Notes: generated by a model not told the origin, from the letters alone. 64,000 bases of DNA from Maritimibacter sp. 55A14 (GCF_003122205.1 NZ_QEYE01000002.1:1-64000), one strand, 5' to 3'; positions 34,716 through 43,436 are shown, numbered from the stretch's first letter. Made by a program: numbers and translations.

Positions 34716-35665
34716 GACTTGCCGGGGTCCCCGCCCGGATCGGCGTCGGGATCGAACTCCTCGCCCAGTTCGTAATCTTCGTCGGAACCTTCCCCGTCGT
34801 CATCGTCGTCGTCGAAGTTGAACTCGTCCGGGTCGATGCCCTGGGCGCGCAATTCCGCGTCGCGCTTAGCCTCCACCCGGCGCACCAGCCAGATCGACAC
34901 CTCGTAGAGCCCGTAGACGACCACGAACAGGATCACCTGCGTGATGACATCCGGCGGCGTGACCAGCGCGGCGAGCACCAGGATGCCGACCACCGCGTAT
35001 TTGCGCACATTGCCCAGCCCCTCGGAACTCACCAGCCCCGCCTTGCCCATCAGCGTCAGCAGCACCGGAAGCTGGAAGCAGAGCCCGAAGGCCACGATGA
35101 ACTTGATCGTGAGGTTGAGATATTCCTGCGCCGAGCCCTGAAAGACGACACTGAGCGGCGCGGCAGCCTGCGGATCGCCCTCGGGCAGCGCCTCGCCGCC
35201 AGTGCCGAACTGCTGGAAGCCCAGGAAGAAATCATAGGCCAGCGGCGTCACCACGTAGAAGGCGAAGGCCGCGCCGAGGAAAAACATGAAGGGCGACGCG
35301 ATCAGGAAGGGCAGGAACGCACCCTTCTCGGATTTGTAGAGCCCTGGCGCCACGAAACGCCACATCTGGTTGGCAATGTAAGGGAAGGCCAGGATGAACC
35401 CGCCCAGGAGCGACACCTTGATCGCGACGAAGAAGCCCTCCTGCGGGGAGATGAAGATCAGGTCGCAATCCTGCCCGCGCTCGGCCAGTTCCTGGCAGAG
35501 CGGCGCGGTTAGGAAATTGAAAATCGGTGTCGCCACGGTGAAGCAGATCACCATGCCGATGATGAAGGCCACAAGCGAATGGATCAGGCGGTTCCGCAGC
35601 TCGGCCAGATGCTCGATCAGCGGCGCGCTGGTGCCTTCAAGCTCATCGTCTGCGCGCTCGCTCAT
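34712..35665 (-). CDS. tatC: Sec-independent protein translocase TatC
   Basis: TatC is the multispan receptor for twin-arginine signal peptides. The 317-residue protein has six membrane helices and the N-terminal motif PLIEHLAELRNRLIHSL, which contains the Glu of the signal-peptide site; FISPQEGFFVAIKVSLLGG follows. At 317 residues it exceeds the usual 240-290 because of an Asp/Glu-rich C-terminal tail of about 45 residues and an insert in the third loop. The tail is cytoplasmic by topology. It overlaps tatB by 4 bp. Confidence 0.96.
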   Translation of the reverse strand: MSERADDELEGTSAPLIEHLAELRNRLIHSLVAFIIGMVICFTVATPIFNFLTAPLCQELAERGQDCDLIFISPQEGFFVAIKVSLLGGFILAFPYIANQMWRFVAPGLYKSEKGAFLPFLIASPFMFFLGAAFAFYVVTPLAYDFFLGFQQFGTGGEALPEGDPQAAAPLSVVFQGSAQEYLNLTIKFIVAFGLCFQLPVLLTLMGKAGLVSSEGLGNVRKYAVVGILVLAALVTPPDVITQVILFVVVYGLYEVSIWLVRRVEAKRDAELRAQGIDPDEFNFDDDDDDGEGSDEDYELGEEFDPDADPGGDPGKS

Positions 35666-36279
35666 GATGCGTCATCGGCCTTCGTGGCAGCGCGTTTTTT
35701 CGCCGCCGGTTTCTTCGCCGCGTTCGTGCCGGCGCCCGCACCCGCCGTCTTGCCCCTGGCGGCCGGTTTCTTCGCGGATTTCCGCGCCGGGGTTGCGGTC
35801 TTGGAAGCGGATTTGGCGCCTGCCTTGCCGCTCGCCGGCGCAGCCTTAGGCGTGGCGCCGGCCTTCTCGGCCTCGGCCGCCTTGGCCTCGGCGTCCAGCC
35901 GGGATTGCGCGGTCCGGGCGGAATGTTCCTCGATCTTGCGCTTGGCCTCGGCGCGCGCCTCCGACAGCTTCTTGGAGTCGGCGCTCTCGGCCTTCTCCTC
36001 GTTGGGCATGTCGTTGCTCTCGAGACTCGACAGATCGCGCAGCGCGTCCATTCCCATCGCGCGGGGCGACGTCATCGAGCGCAGGTCGGACGCGACATCC
36101 CGCATGCCGGTCTCGTCGGCGGCCTCGTTCATGGAGCGCTGGAAGTCGCGCGCCATGGACCGGATCTGCGCGGTGAACCGGCCCAGGGCACGGAACATAC
36201 CCGGCAGATCGTTCGGCCCCACCACGATCAGCGCGACGATGCCGATCAGCAGAAGCTCGGTCCAACCGATGTCAAACAT
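35662..36279 (-). CDS. tatB: Sec-independent protein translocase TatB
   Basis: TatB works with TatC in binding Tat substrates. The 205-residue protein has the N-terminal helix MFDIGWTELLLIGIVALIVV, then the hinge GPNDLPGMFRALGRF and an amphipathic helix. The C-terminal half is Ala/Lys-rich low-complexity sequence, common in TatB of alphaproteobacteria. The 'GW-x-E-L' start distinguishes it from TatA. It overlaps tatC by 4 bp and follows tatA by 23 bp. Confidence 0.95.
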   Translation of the reverse strand: MFDIGWTELLLIGIVALIVVGPNDLPGMFRALGRFTAQIRSMARDFQRSMNEAADETGMRDVASDLRSMTSPRAMGMDALRDLSSLESNDMPNEEKAESADSKKLSEARAEAKRKIEEHSARTAQSRLDAEAKAAEAEKAGATPKAAPASGKAGAKSASKTATPARKSAKKPAARGKTAGAGAGTNAAKKPAAKKRAATKADDAS

Positions 36280-36302
36280 TTGCGGGTCCGTCTATGCGGC
36301 CC

Positions 36303-36521
36303 TCAGGCCTTGTCTTTTTCGGTCTCGGGGGTGACGTCGCGCGCCTCTTCCGAGGCACTGGCGTCGTCGATTTCCTTCTTGCCGTCCGACACGCCCTTCT
36401 TGAAGGCGGTGATGCCCTTGCCGACCTCACCCATCAGCGACGATATCTTGCCGCGGCCGAAGAGCACGAGTACCACCACCGCAATCAGAAGCAGGCCGGG
36501 TAGCCCGATATTGTTGAGCAT
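36303..36521 (-). CDS. tatA: Sec-independent protein translocase TatA
   Basis: TatA forms the oligomeric pore-like part of the Tat system. The 72-residue protein has one N-terminal helix ([17 protein letters not shown]), the hinge FGRGKIS and an amphipathic helix ([15 protein letters not shown]) before a charged tail. Length and pattern are standard. It starts the tatA-tatB-tatC-ATPase operon. A GGGAGAGAG ribosome-binding site lies just before the start. Confidence 0.96.
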   Translation of the reverse strand: MLNNIGLPGLLLIAVVVLVLFGRGKISSLMGEVGKGITAFKKGVSDGKKEIDDASASEEARDVTPETEKDKA

Positions 36522-36582
36522 GAACTCTCTCCCTTGTGCGGGCCGGCGCGGTGATGCGCGCAGCCCAAATCATCATCCAACA

Positions 36583-36610
36583 CATTTATTGACTATGAGG
36601 CGGAGATCAA
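36583..36610 (-). promoter_or_regulatory. Candidate promoter for the tat operon
   Basis: On the minus strand TTGATC (36610-36605) is followed after 16 bp by TAAATG (36588-36583), in an AT-richer patch about 60 bp upstream of tatA. This is a weak match to a housekeeping promoter. Nothing else is seen in the gap between tatA and the ABC ATPase gene. Confidence 0.3.
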
Positions 36611-36667
36611 AGCCCCAATCCGCCCCTGTTACAGATTTCTTCGCTGCGGTCCGCGCCGGGGCCCCCC

Positions 36668-37792
36668 TCACTCGGCAGCGCGGCCGTAGGGATCCACCAC
36701 GCGGCTCTGCACGCGGCAGGGCATGACGAAGCAGCGGTCGCGGCGCATCGACAGCCAGAGCGGCGTACCCGGCGCGGGCAGAAACACCGCCGGCACGGTC
36801 GCCTTCAGCCGCGAACCGTCGAAATCCATCACAAACTCTACCAGGCTTTCGGAGCCCATGAACCGGGCGCGCTCCACGGTGCCGCGCGCGGCGGTGCCGT
36901 CGCGGGGCGTGGGGTTGGGTCCGCGCCCGCCGCGGTCGAAATCCATCTTCAGGTGCTGCGGGCGGATGATGATCTCGACATCGGTTCCGTCCACCATGCC
37001 CGGCGTCAGGAAGAGCCCGAAGGGCGTTTCCACCTGCATGTTCTTAACATTGCCGTGTATCACATTGATATCAGAAAAGAAAGCGGCGGCCTCCTTGTCC
37101 ACGGGATTGTTGTAGATGTTGTAGGGCGCACCGCGCTGCACGATCCGGCCGGCGCGCATCAGCGCGATCTCGTCGGCCATGCGCATCGCCTCGTCGGGCT
37201 CGTGGGTCACGAGCAGAACGGCCGTGCCCTCGTCCTTCAGCACCTCCAGGGTCTGGTCGCGGATCTCGTCGCGCAGCCGGTTGTCGAGCCCCGAGAAGGG
37301 TTCGTCCATCAGCATGATGCGCGGCCGCGGGGCGAGCGCGCGGGCGAGTGCGACGCGCTGCTGTTCGCCCCCGGACAATTGGTGGGGAAAGGCGTCGACA
37401 TATTTCTCCAACTCCACCCGACCCAGCAAGTCGAGCACGCGGGCCCGGCGCGCGGCCCTGGGACCGCTCAGCCCGAAGGCCACGTTCTCGCCGACGCTCA
37501 GATGCGGGAAGAGCGCGAAATCCTGGAACATCATGCCGACAGAACGGCGTTCGGGCGGGATACGGTGGACGGTGTCGCAGACCAGCTTGCCGTCGATCCA
37601 GATCTCGCCCTTGTCCTGCATCTCAACGCCAGCGATGGCGCGCAGCGTGGTGGATTTGCCGCAGCCCGAAGGCCCCAGCAGGCAGGTCACCTGCCCAGGC
37701 ATCACCGTCAGCGACACATCGTCCACGACCGCGCGGCCGTCATAGCTGCGCGACAGGTTCCTGACTTCCAGCCGTGGCGTCTGGGTGCTCAC
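36668..37792 (-). CDS. ABC transporter ATPase, FbpC/PotA type
   Basis: This 374-residue protein is the ATPase of an importer. It has Walker A LLGPSGCGKSTTLRAIAG, the Q-loop MFQDFALFPHLSV, the signature LSGGEQQRVALARALA, Walker B IMLMDEPFSGLD and a C-terminal TOBE-like domain (about 270-370). The subgroup (ferric iron, putrescine/spermidine, thiamine) cannot be told apart by eye; the wording of the Q-loop region fits FbpC-like iron transporters. No permease or binding-protein gene lies beside it, so it is either an orphan serving a distant transporter or has lost its partners. Confidence 0.87.
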   Translation of the reverse strand: MSTQTPRLEVRNLSRSYDGRAVVDDVSLTVMPGQVTCLLGPSGCGKSTTLRAIAGVEMQDKGEIWIDGKLVCDTVHRIPPERRSVGMMFQDFALFPHLSVGENVAFGLSGPRAARRARVLDLLGRVELEKYVDAFPHQLSGGEQQRVALARALAPRPRIMLMDEPFSGLDNRLRDEIRDQTLEVLKDEGTAVLLVTHEPDEAMRMADEIALMRAGRIVQRGAPYNIYNNPVDKEAAAFFSDINVIHGNVKNMQVETPFGLFLTPGMVDGTDVEIIIRPQHLKMDFDRGGRGPNPTPRDGTAARGTVERARFMGSESLVEFVMDFDGSRLKATVPAVFLPAPGTPLWLSMRRDRCFVMPCRVQSRVVDPYGRAAE

Positions 37793-37854
37793 GTCTATGC
37801 CGATGCTCCGCCGTTTCCCGATAGAAATAATCGGTTAAAGGCGGATTACCAGCC

Positions 37855-39255
37855 TCAACCGCCCCCGGCAAGTCCGCTCTGACGGCTCGAGCCGGCCCAG
37901 CAGGCCACAAAACCGGCAAGCAAAACCACGGCGCAGATCCACAGGAGCTGCTCGTATTTATGGGCCTCGGGCAAGATCGCCGCCAGCGCCGCGCTATCGC
38001 GCAGGAAATAGGCGACGGCACCGGCCAGCGCCGCACCGAATGCCGCCAGATAGGCCCAGAGCGCCACGCGCCGCCTGAGCGCCAGCCCGAATACCAGGAC
38101 CGGCGTGAGGAAGAGCGAGGCCGTGCCCGAAACCGCGACCGCGTCGAAAAGCGTCGAGTTGCCCCAGAGCGTGAGCCCCGCCCCGGCCAGCGCGAAACCT
38201 GCCATCGCCACGCGCCCGCCCATCAGGCTGCGCGGCAGGAGGCGCAATTCCTCGACCACCAGCCGGGAGGCCGAGGCCAGCGCCGAATCGAGCGTCGAGA
38301 GCGCCGAGACCGCCAGCGACGCGACCAGAAGGAAATAGACCCCCGGCCCGAACATACCCTGCCAGGTGCCCAGAAGCTGGCCCTCATAGGGCGCCCCCGC
38401 GATGGAGGCCTGCACCCCAAAAAGGCCGAAGAAGAAGATGCAGAGCGCGGAAATCCAGAACGCATGGGTGAAGCTGCGCCGGGTCGTCGCCGGATCGGCC
38501 AGAAAGCCGCGATCCATCATCACCGGGTCATGCGCGGGGTAGGAGAAGACCTGAAGGAACGCCACCGCCAGCAGGATCCAGCCCGGCCCGGTGCCGCTCG
38601 CGCCCGGCGCACTCAGAACCGCGGAGACGGAAAAGCCGGGCGCCAGCAGCAGCGCCGGAAGCGCCAGCGCGAAGACCACCAGGAAAAGCCCCATCTGCAC
38701 GACATCCGTGCGCAGAGAGGCACGCAACCCGCCCAGCGCGGAATAGACCAGCGCCAGCCCGGTGACCGCCCAGACCGCCGCCGCCTCGGCCCCGGCGACC
38801 TCGGGAAGGGCGGCGCGCACGATCAGCCCCACGACCAGCAGATTGGCGAAGACCTCCGACAGAAGCCGCAGGCCGATCACGGCGTTATAGGCCGTCACGC
38901 CGGCGGCACCGTAGCGCGCCGAAAGCCAGCCCTGAAGCGACCGCCCGCCCTGCGCGCGGACCCGTGCCACGATATAACCGCCGGTCAGGAAGGAGCCGTA
39001 ATAGGCGGTATAGGCCAGAACCCCCGGCAGGCCGTAGAAGTAGCCCAGGATCGCAGCGTTCATCAGCGAACGCGCGAAAATCCAGGTCGTCACCTGGGAA
39101 AATACGAGCGTCCAGAGCCCCGGCGCGTCGCCCCCCGCATCGCGCCCGGCAAAGAAGCCGTCGATCGAGACGCGCCGCGGCGACACGGCGATGCTCAACA
39201 CCGCGATCCCCGCGAAAAGTGCCACCAGCGGGGCGGCCTGAAAAAGCACATCCAT
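37855..39255 (-). CDS. Sodium:solute symporter family protein
   Basis: This 466-residue protein has about thirteen membrane helices and features of the SSS (LeuT-fold) family: an unwound first core helix near FAGRDAGGDAPGLWTLVFSQ, the segment GALRASLRTDVVQMGLFLVV-like (residues about 190-215) and SALSTLDSALASASRLVVEE, where Ser and Asp near the sodium site are conserved. Substrates in the family include proline, pantothenate, sugars and acetate; none can be assigned here. A GAGGG ribosome-binding site precedes the start at 39255. It follows the SDR gene in the same direction, 94 bp apart. Confidence 0.85.
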   Translation of the reverse strand: MDVLFQAAPLVALFAGIAVLSIAVSPRRVSIDGFFAGRDAGGDAPGLWTLVFSQVTTWIFARSLMNAAILGYFYGLPGVLAYTAYYGSFLTGGYIVARVRAQGGRSLQGWLSARYGAAGVTAYNAVIGLRLLSEVFANLLVVGLIVRAALPEVAGAEAAAVWAVTGLALVYSALGGLRASLRTDVVQMGLFLVVFALALPALLLAPGFSVSAVLSAPGASGTGPGWILLAVAFLQVFSYPAHDPVMMDRGFLADPATTRRSFTHAFWISALCIFFFGLFGVQASIAGAPYEGQLLGTWQGMFGPGVYFLLVASLAVSALSTLDSALASASRLVVEELRLLPRSLMGGRVAMAGFALAGAGLTLWGNSTLFDAVAVSGTASLFLTPVLVFGLALRRRVALWAYLAAFGAALAGAVAYFLRDSAALAAILPEAHKYEQLLWICAVVLLAGFVACWAGSSRQSGLAGGG

Positions 39256-39349
39256 TTGTATTTTCCCTCGAAATAAGCCTGACTGGAAAACGCCTAGCAC
39301 CCGGCGCGGGGCGCGCCAACTGCCCTTGACGATAAGTTGATGGGCGATG

Positions 39350-40129
39350 TCAGAGCGTCGCATTCACCGCGCCGCCGTCCAGCAGGACGTTCTGGCCCAC
39401 GATGAAACCGGCCTGGTGCGAGCAGAGGAAAGCGCAGGCCGCGCCGAATTCCTCGGGCGTGCCGTAGCGCCCGGCGGGGATCGTCTCGCACCGGCGGGCC
39501 CTGGCGTCGTCCAGACCGATGCCTTCGCGCTCCGCCACGGCGCTGTCGAGCGCCACCGCCCGGTCCGTCGCATGGATGCCGGGCAACAGGTTGTTGATCG
39601 TGACCCCGGCGCGCGCCACCTGCCGCGCGGTGCCCGCGACATAGCCGGTCAGCCCCGCCCGAGCAGTGTTCGAGAGGCCAAGCGCCGGGATCGGCGCCTT
39701 GACCGATTGCGAGGTGATGTTGACCACCCTGCCCCAGCCGCGCGACATCATGCCCGGCAGCACCGCCTTCATCAGCGCGATCGGCGCCAGCATGTTCGCG
39801 TCGAGCGCGGCGATGAAATCCGCACGCTCCCAATCGTACCACATGCCCGGCGGCGGCCCCCCGGCATTGGTCACCAGGATATCGGGCGCGGGACAGGCCG
39901 CCAGCAGCGCCGCGCGCCCCTCTTCGGTCGTGACATCGGCGGCGACGGGGGTAACGGTCACGCCATGCGCGGCGGCGATCTGCGCGGCGGCGGCCTCCAG
40001 CGCGGGTGCCCCGCGCGCGTTCATCACCAGATCGACCCCCTCGGCCGCCAGCGCCTCGGCGCAGCCGCGTCCGAGCCCTTTCGACGACGCACAGACGATT
40101 GCCGTCCTGCCCTTCAGTCCCGTTTCCAT
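39350..40129 (-). CDS. Short-chain dehydrogenase/reductase-like protein with altered active site
   Basis: This 259-residue Rossmann-fold protein has the SDR glycine loop as CASSKGLGRG (13-22), NAG at 88-90 and VVNITS with Ser140. At the position of the catalytic Tyr-x-x-x-Lys it instead has Ser153-Asn-Thr-Ala-Arg157 (LGLSNTARAG). This 'LSN-x-x-R' form defines a recognised minor branch of FabG-like proteins whose activity is unclear. It ends with the usual GQNVLLDGGAVN. A GGGAGG ribosome-binding site fixes the start at 40129. No pathway partner is adjacent, so a substrate cannot be proposed. Confidence 0.85.
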   Translation of the reverse strand: METGLKGRTAIVCASSKGLGRGCAEALAAEGVDLVMNARGAPALEAAAAQIAAAHGVTVTPVAADVTTEEGRAALLAACPAPDILVTNAGGPPPGMWYDWERADFIAALDANMLAPIALMKAVLPGMMSRGWGRVVNITSQSVKAPIPALGLSNTARAGLTGYVAGTARQVARAGVTINNLLPGIHATDRAVALDSAVAEREGIGLDDARARRCETIPAGRYGTPEEFGAACAFLCSHQAGFIVGQNVLLDGGAVNATL

Positions 40130-40471
40130 CCGCACCTCCCGTGCTTGTCCGGTCCGGTCCAGCCGATACCATTCCCGCATGGCGACGGAAAGTCCCGGCC
40201 GATTCGGTGGCCCCGGCGGACCCGCCCGGCGATTGGGGACGGGATGCCGTAATGGTCCAACCGAATTCGGACAACTGTTTAGGTATTGGCGACAATTAAC
40301 TGAAATAAAATGGTTTTTAAAGATAGATGGTTTACACACTAATGTTCACGAATTAGTGTTTTCGTGTAACGGGGCGTAGGTGTGCGTCAGGGGTGGACGG
40401 GATGCATGCTGGGTGCATCCCGCCTGTCGCCCCGAGGAGACCGCCCCGCCCGTAATCGAGTTTCGAGTCCC
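40130..40471. promoter_or_regulatory. Divergent intergenic region with AT-rich inverted repeats upstream of the Hint gene
   Basis: The 342-bp gap between the SDR and Hint genes contains an AT-rich patch (about 40290-40370) that stands out from the high-GC surroundings. Within it, ACACTAAT (40336-40343) and ATTAGTGT (40352-40359) form a perfect inverted repeat around eight bases. A wider pair, TTACAC (40332-40337) and GTGTAA (40364-40369), and a third, CACGAA (40347-40352) and TTCGTG (40361-40366), interlock with it. This looks like a compound operator near a promoter. No regulator gene is adjacent. Confidence 0.5.
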
Positions 40472-41560
40472 ATGACAAACACGTTCAATCCCGGCCTGAC
40501 GCCCAGCTATTCCTGCCATGTCTTCGCCGCGGAAGACCTGACCGTGACCGCCGGTGCCTGCGAGGGCGATCCGCTTTGCAGCTTCGCCGAGGTCTGCCCG
40601 GGCGATATCTACATGCTCAACCCCGGCGCGGACCCGGTGCATCTGGCGGTGCGCGACCGCGACGCGGCCAGCCATTGCGGCGACCGGTTCATGGCCTGCT
40701 CGGCACATGGCCACAGCATTGCCACGGGGTCCGAATTGGGCCATCCCGGCGACGCGGTCACGCTCGATGCACGCTACACGTTCATGTCTGCCGAAGGCGA
40801 CACGGTGGAGATCCTGCTCCTCTCGTTCGCGCCGCGCCCCGGTCCGCGGCCGGCCTCGCTGCATTTCCTGCCGCTCGCACCGGTCGCGCCGGGCATCGCC
40901 TATACGCTGATCCGCACCGATGCCGACCCCGGCCATGTCCGGCTAAGCGACATCACCTCCGTCGCCTTCACGCGCGGCACGCGGATCACGCTGGCGGGCG
41001 GCGAACAGCGCGCCGTCGAATACCTGATGCCGGGCGATTGCGTGCTGACTCGCGATCACGGCGCACAGCCGCTGCGCTGGGTCGGGCGGCGCCGGGAACG
41101 CGCCATCGGCCCCTACGCCCCGGTGGTGATCAGCAAGGGCCTGCTGGGCAACGCCGCCGATCTGATCGTCAGCCAGCATCAGCGCATCTTCATCTATCAG
41201 CGCGGCCCGGACCGGGTGACGCCCACCGCCGAGGCGCTGGTCAAGGCCAAGTATCTGGTCAACGACGAGACGGTCTTCATCCGCAACGGCGGCTATGCGG
41301 AGTATTTCCACCTCGTCTTCGACCGGCACGAGATCATCTATGCCGAATGCATCCCGACCGAGAGCCTGCTGGTCAACGAGCGCACGCTCTCCAGCCTGCC
41401 CGAGGAAATGGCCGGAGAGGTGGCGCACACCCTGCCCCGCCCCTGCCACCGGCCGCATGCCGGGACCGAGGCCAGCCGCGAGATGCTGTCGCGGATCGGC
41501 GTGAACACGGTGCTGGGCCGGGCCCCGCGCCGGCGAGAGCCCGACCGCCACGACGGTTGA
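40472..41560 (+). CDS. Hint-domain (hedgehog/intein-like) protein lacking the usual nucleophile
   Basis: This 362-residue protein has an N-terminal domain of unknown fold (about 1-160) and a Hint_2-type domain (about 162-320). The Hint part reads FTRGTRITLAGGEQRAVEYL, then MPGDCVLTRDHGAQPLRWVG, and later LIVSQHQRIFI and VNDETVFI. Hint domains carry out protein self-cleavage through a Cys or Ser at the very start of the domain (normally C-F-T-x-G-T). Here that residue is Ala165, so self-processing by the usual route seems impossible. Such proteins are abundant in roseobacters and often linked to secreted, repeat-rich proteins; function is unproved. Start at 40472 is chosen over longer frames because of domain extent; its ribosome-binding site is weak. 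Confidence 0.8.
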   Translation: MTNTFNPGLTPSYSCHVFAAEDLTVTAGACEGDPLCSFAEVCPGDIYMLNPGADPVHLAVRDRDAASHCGDRFMACSAHGHSIATGSELGHPGDAVTLDARYTFMSAEGDTVEILLLSFAPRPGPRPASLHFLPLAPVAPGIAYTLIRTDADPGHVRLSDITSVAFTRGTRITLAGGEQRAVEYLMPGDCVLTRDHGAQPLRWVGRRRERAIGPYAPVVISKGLLGNAADLIVSQHQRIFIYQRGPDRVTPTAEALVKAKYLVNDETVFIRNGGYAEYFHLVFDRHEIIYAECIPTESLLVNERTLSSLPEEMAGEVAHTLPRPCHRPHAGTEASREMLSRIGVNTVLGRAPRRREPDRHDG

Positions 41561-41629
41561 GCCTTGCTCACGCCAGCGCGGGCGCGCATCTGCTTGCCAT
41601 CGGACCCGGCCCGACCTATACGCGCGGCC

Positions 41630-43237
41630 ATGCTGGAACGTAGCCACAACGCCCCCGACCTGCCGGCCGAGATCGCCCGGCGGCGCACCTTCGCCATCAT
41701 CTCGCATCCCGATGCGGGCAAGACGACGCTGACCGAGAAATTCCTGCTCTATGGCGGCGCGATTCAGATGGCCGGACAGGTCCGCGCCAAGGGCGAGGCA
41801 CGGCGCACCCGCAGCGACTTCATGCAGATGGAAAAAGATCGCGGCATTTCCGTCTCGGCCTCGGCCATGTCCTTCGATTTCAAGACGTTCCGCTTCAATC
41901 TCGTGGACACGCCCGGCCATAGCGACTTCTCCGAGGACACGTATCGCACGCTGACCGCGGTGGATGCCGCGATCATGGTGATCGACGGGGCCAAGGGTGT
42001 CGAGAGCCAGACGCAGAAGCTCTTCGAGGTCTGCCGCCTGCGCGACCTGCCGATCCTGACCTTCTGCAACAAGATGGACCGCGAAAGCCGCGACACGTTC
42101 GAGATCATCGACGAGATCCAGGAGAACCTGGCCATCGACGTGACCCCGGCAAGCTGGCCGATCGGGCGCGGGCGCGACTTCCTGGGCTGCTACGACATCC
42201 TGCGCGACCGGCTGGAACTGATGGACCGCGCCAACCGGAACCGCGTGGCCGAGAGCATCGCGATCGAGGGGCTCGACGACCCGCGCCTGGCCGAGCATGT
42301 GCCGCCCGACCTGCTGGAGACCCTGCGCGAGGAACTGGAGATGGCCCGCGGCCTGCTCCCCGCCTTCGACGCGCGGGCGTTCCTCGACGGCACGCTGACG
42401 CCGATCTGGTTCGGCTCGGCCATCAACTCCTTCGGCGTGAAGGAGCTTATGGACGGCATCGCCGATTACGGCCCCACGCCGCAGCCGCAGCCCGCCGAGC
42501 CGCGCCATGTCTCGCCCGACGAGACCAAAGTGTCGGGCTTCGTCTTCAAGGTTCAGGCTAACATGGACCCCAGGCACCGCGACCGGGTCGCCTTCGTGCG
42601 GCTGGCCGCGGGGCATTTCAGGCGCGGCATGAAGATGACGCATGTGCGCTCGGGCAAACCGATCACCGTCTCCGCGCCGGTGCTTTTCCTGGCCTCCGAC
42701 CGGGAACTGGCCGAGGAAGCCTGGGCCGGCGACATTATCGGCATCCCCAATCACGGGCAGCTTCGCATCGGCGACACGCTGACCGAGGGCGAGGTGCTGC
42801 GCTTCACCGGCCTGCCCTCCTTCGCGCCGGAACTGTTGCAAACCTGTCGCGCGGGCGATCCGATGAAGGCCAAGCACCTGGAAAAGGCGCTGATGCAGTT
42901 TGCCGAGGAAGGCGCGGCCAAGGTCTTCAAGCCCGCCATCGGCTCGGGCTTTATCGTCGGCGTGGTGGGGCAGCTTCAGTTCGAAGTGCTGGCCAGCCGG
43001 ATCGAGCTGGAATACGGCCTGCCGGTGCGGTTCGAGGCCTCGCAATTCACGTCGGCCCGCTGGGTGACGGGGCCCAAGCCCGCGCTCGACAAGTTCGTGT
43101 CGGCCAATTCCGGGCATCTGGCCCACGACAATGACGGCGATCTGGTCTACCTGACCCGGCTGCAATGGGATATCGACCGGGTGGAGCGGGATTACCCCGA
43201 CCTGACGCTCAGCGCGATCAAGGAAATGCAGGTCTGA
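41630..43237 (+). CDS. prfC: Peptide chain release factor 3
   Basis: RF3 is a translational GTPase that recycles RF1 and RF2 after peptide release. The 535-residue protein has the P-loop SHPDAGKTTLTEK, the switch segments DRGISVSAS and DTPGHSDFSEDTYRTL, and the G4 motif NKMDRE. Domain II and the RF3-specific C-terminal domain (FKPAIGSGFIVGVVGQLQFE) follow. The start at 41630 matches the family N-terminus; longer open frame upstream is non-coding. It stands alone, followed by 199 bp leading into the RNA helicase gene. Confidence 0.96.
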   Translation: MLERSHNAPDLPAEIARRRTFAIISHPDAGKTTLTEKFLLYGGAIQMAGQVRAKGEARRTRSDFMQMEKDRGISVSASAMSFDFKTFRFNLVDTPGHSDFSEDTYRTLTAVDAAIMVIDGAKGVESQTQKLFEVCRLRDLPILTFCNKMDRESRDTFEIIDEIQENLAIDVTPASWPIGRGRDFLGCYDILRDRLELMDRANRNRVAESIAIEGLDDPRLAEHVPPDLLETLREELEMARGLLPAFDARAFLDGTLTPIWFGSAINSFGVKELMDGIADYGPTPQPQPAEPRHVSPDETKVSGFVFKVQANMDPRHRDRVAFVRLAAGHFRRGMKMTHVRSGKPITVSAPVLFLASDRELAEEAWAGDIIGIPNHGQLRIGDTLTEGEVLRFTGLPSFAPELLQTCRAGDPMKAKHLEKALMQFAEEGAAKVFKPAIGSGFIVGVVGQLQFEVLASRIELEYGLPVRFEASQFTSARWVTGPKPALDKFVSANSGHLAHDNDGDLVYLTRLQWDIDRVERDYPDLTLSAIKEMQV

Positions 43238-43373
43238 GCATGGGGTTGGACATCAGGCCTGGAAACAGTATATATCAATGAGCGGGAATTGTTCACGTGA
43301 CCGTGCAACAGATTGACCGCAGGGACGGATTCGCGTACCACCCCTCCATTCACGGATCGCCCCGCCGCGCGGA

Positions 43374-43422
43374 TGCGGCATGATGAGCGATCATGACCGA
43401 TCTTGCGGCGCGGAATGCCGCA
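43374..43422 (+). promoter_or_regulatory. Inverted repeat in the leader of the DEAD-box helicase gene
   Basis: TGCGGCAT (43374-43381) and ATGCCGCA (43415-43422) are perfect complements 33 bp apart, ending 14 bases before the helicase start. In the mRNA they would form a stem just upstream of the ribosome-binding region. RNA-helicase messages are often controlled through their leaders, so a role in autoregulation is possible but untested. Confidence 0.35.
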
Positions 43423-43436
43423 GCCGACGGATACAT

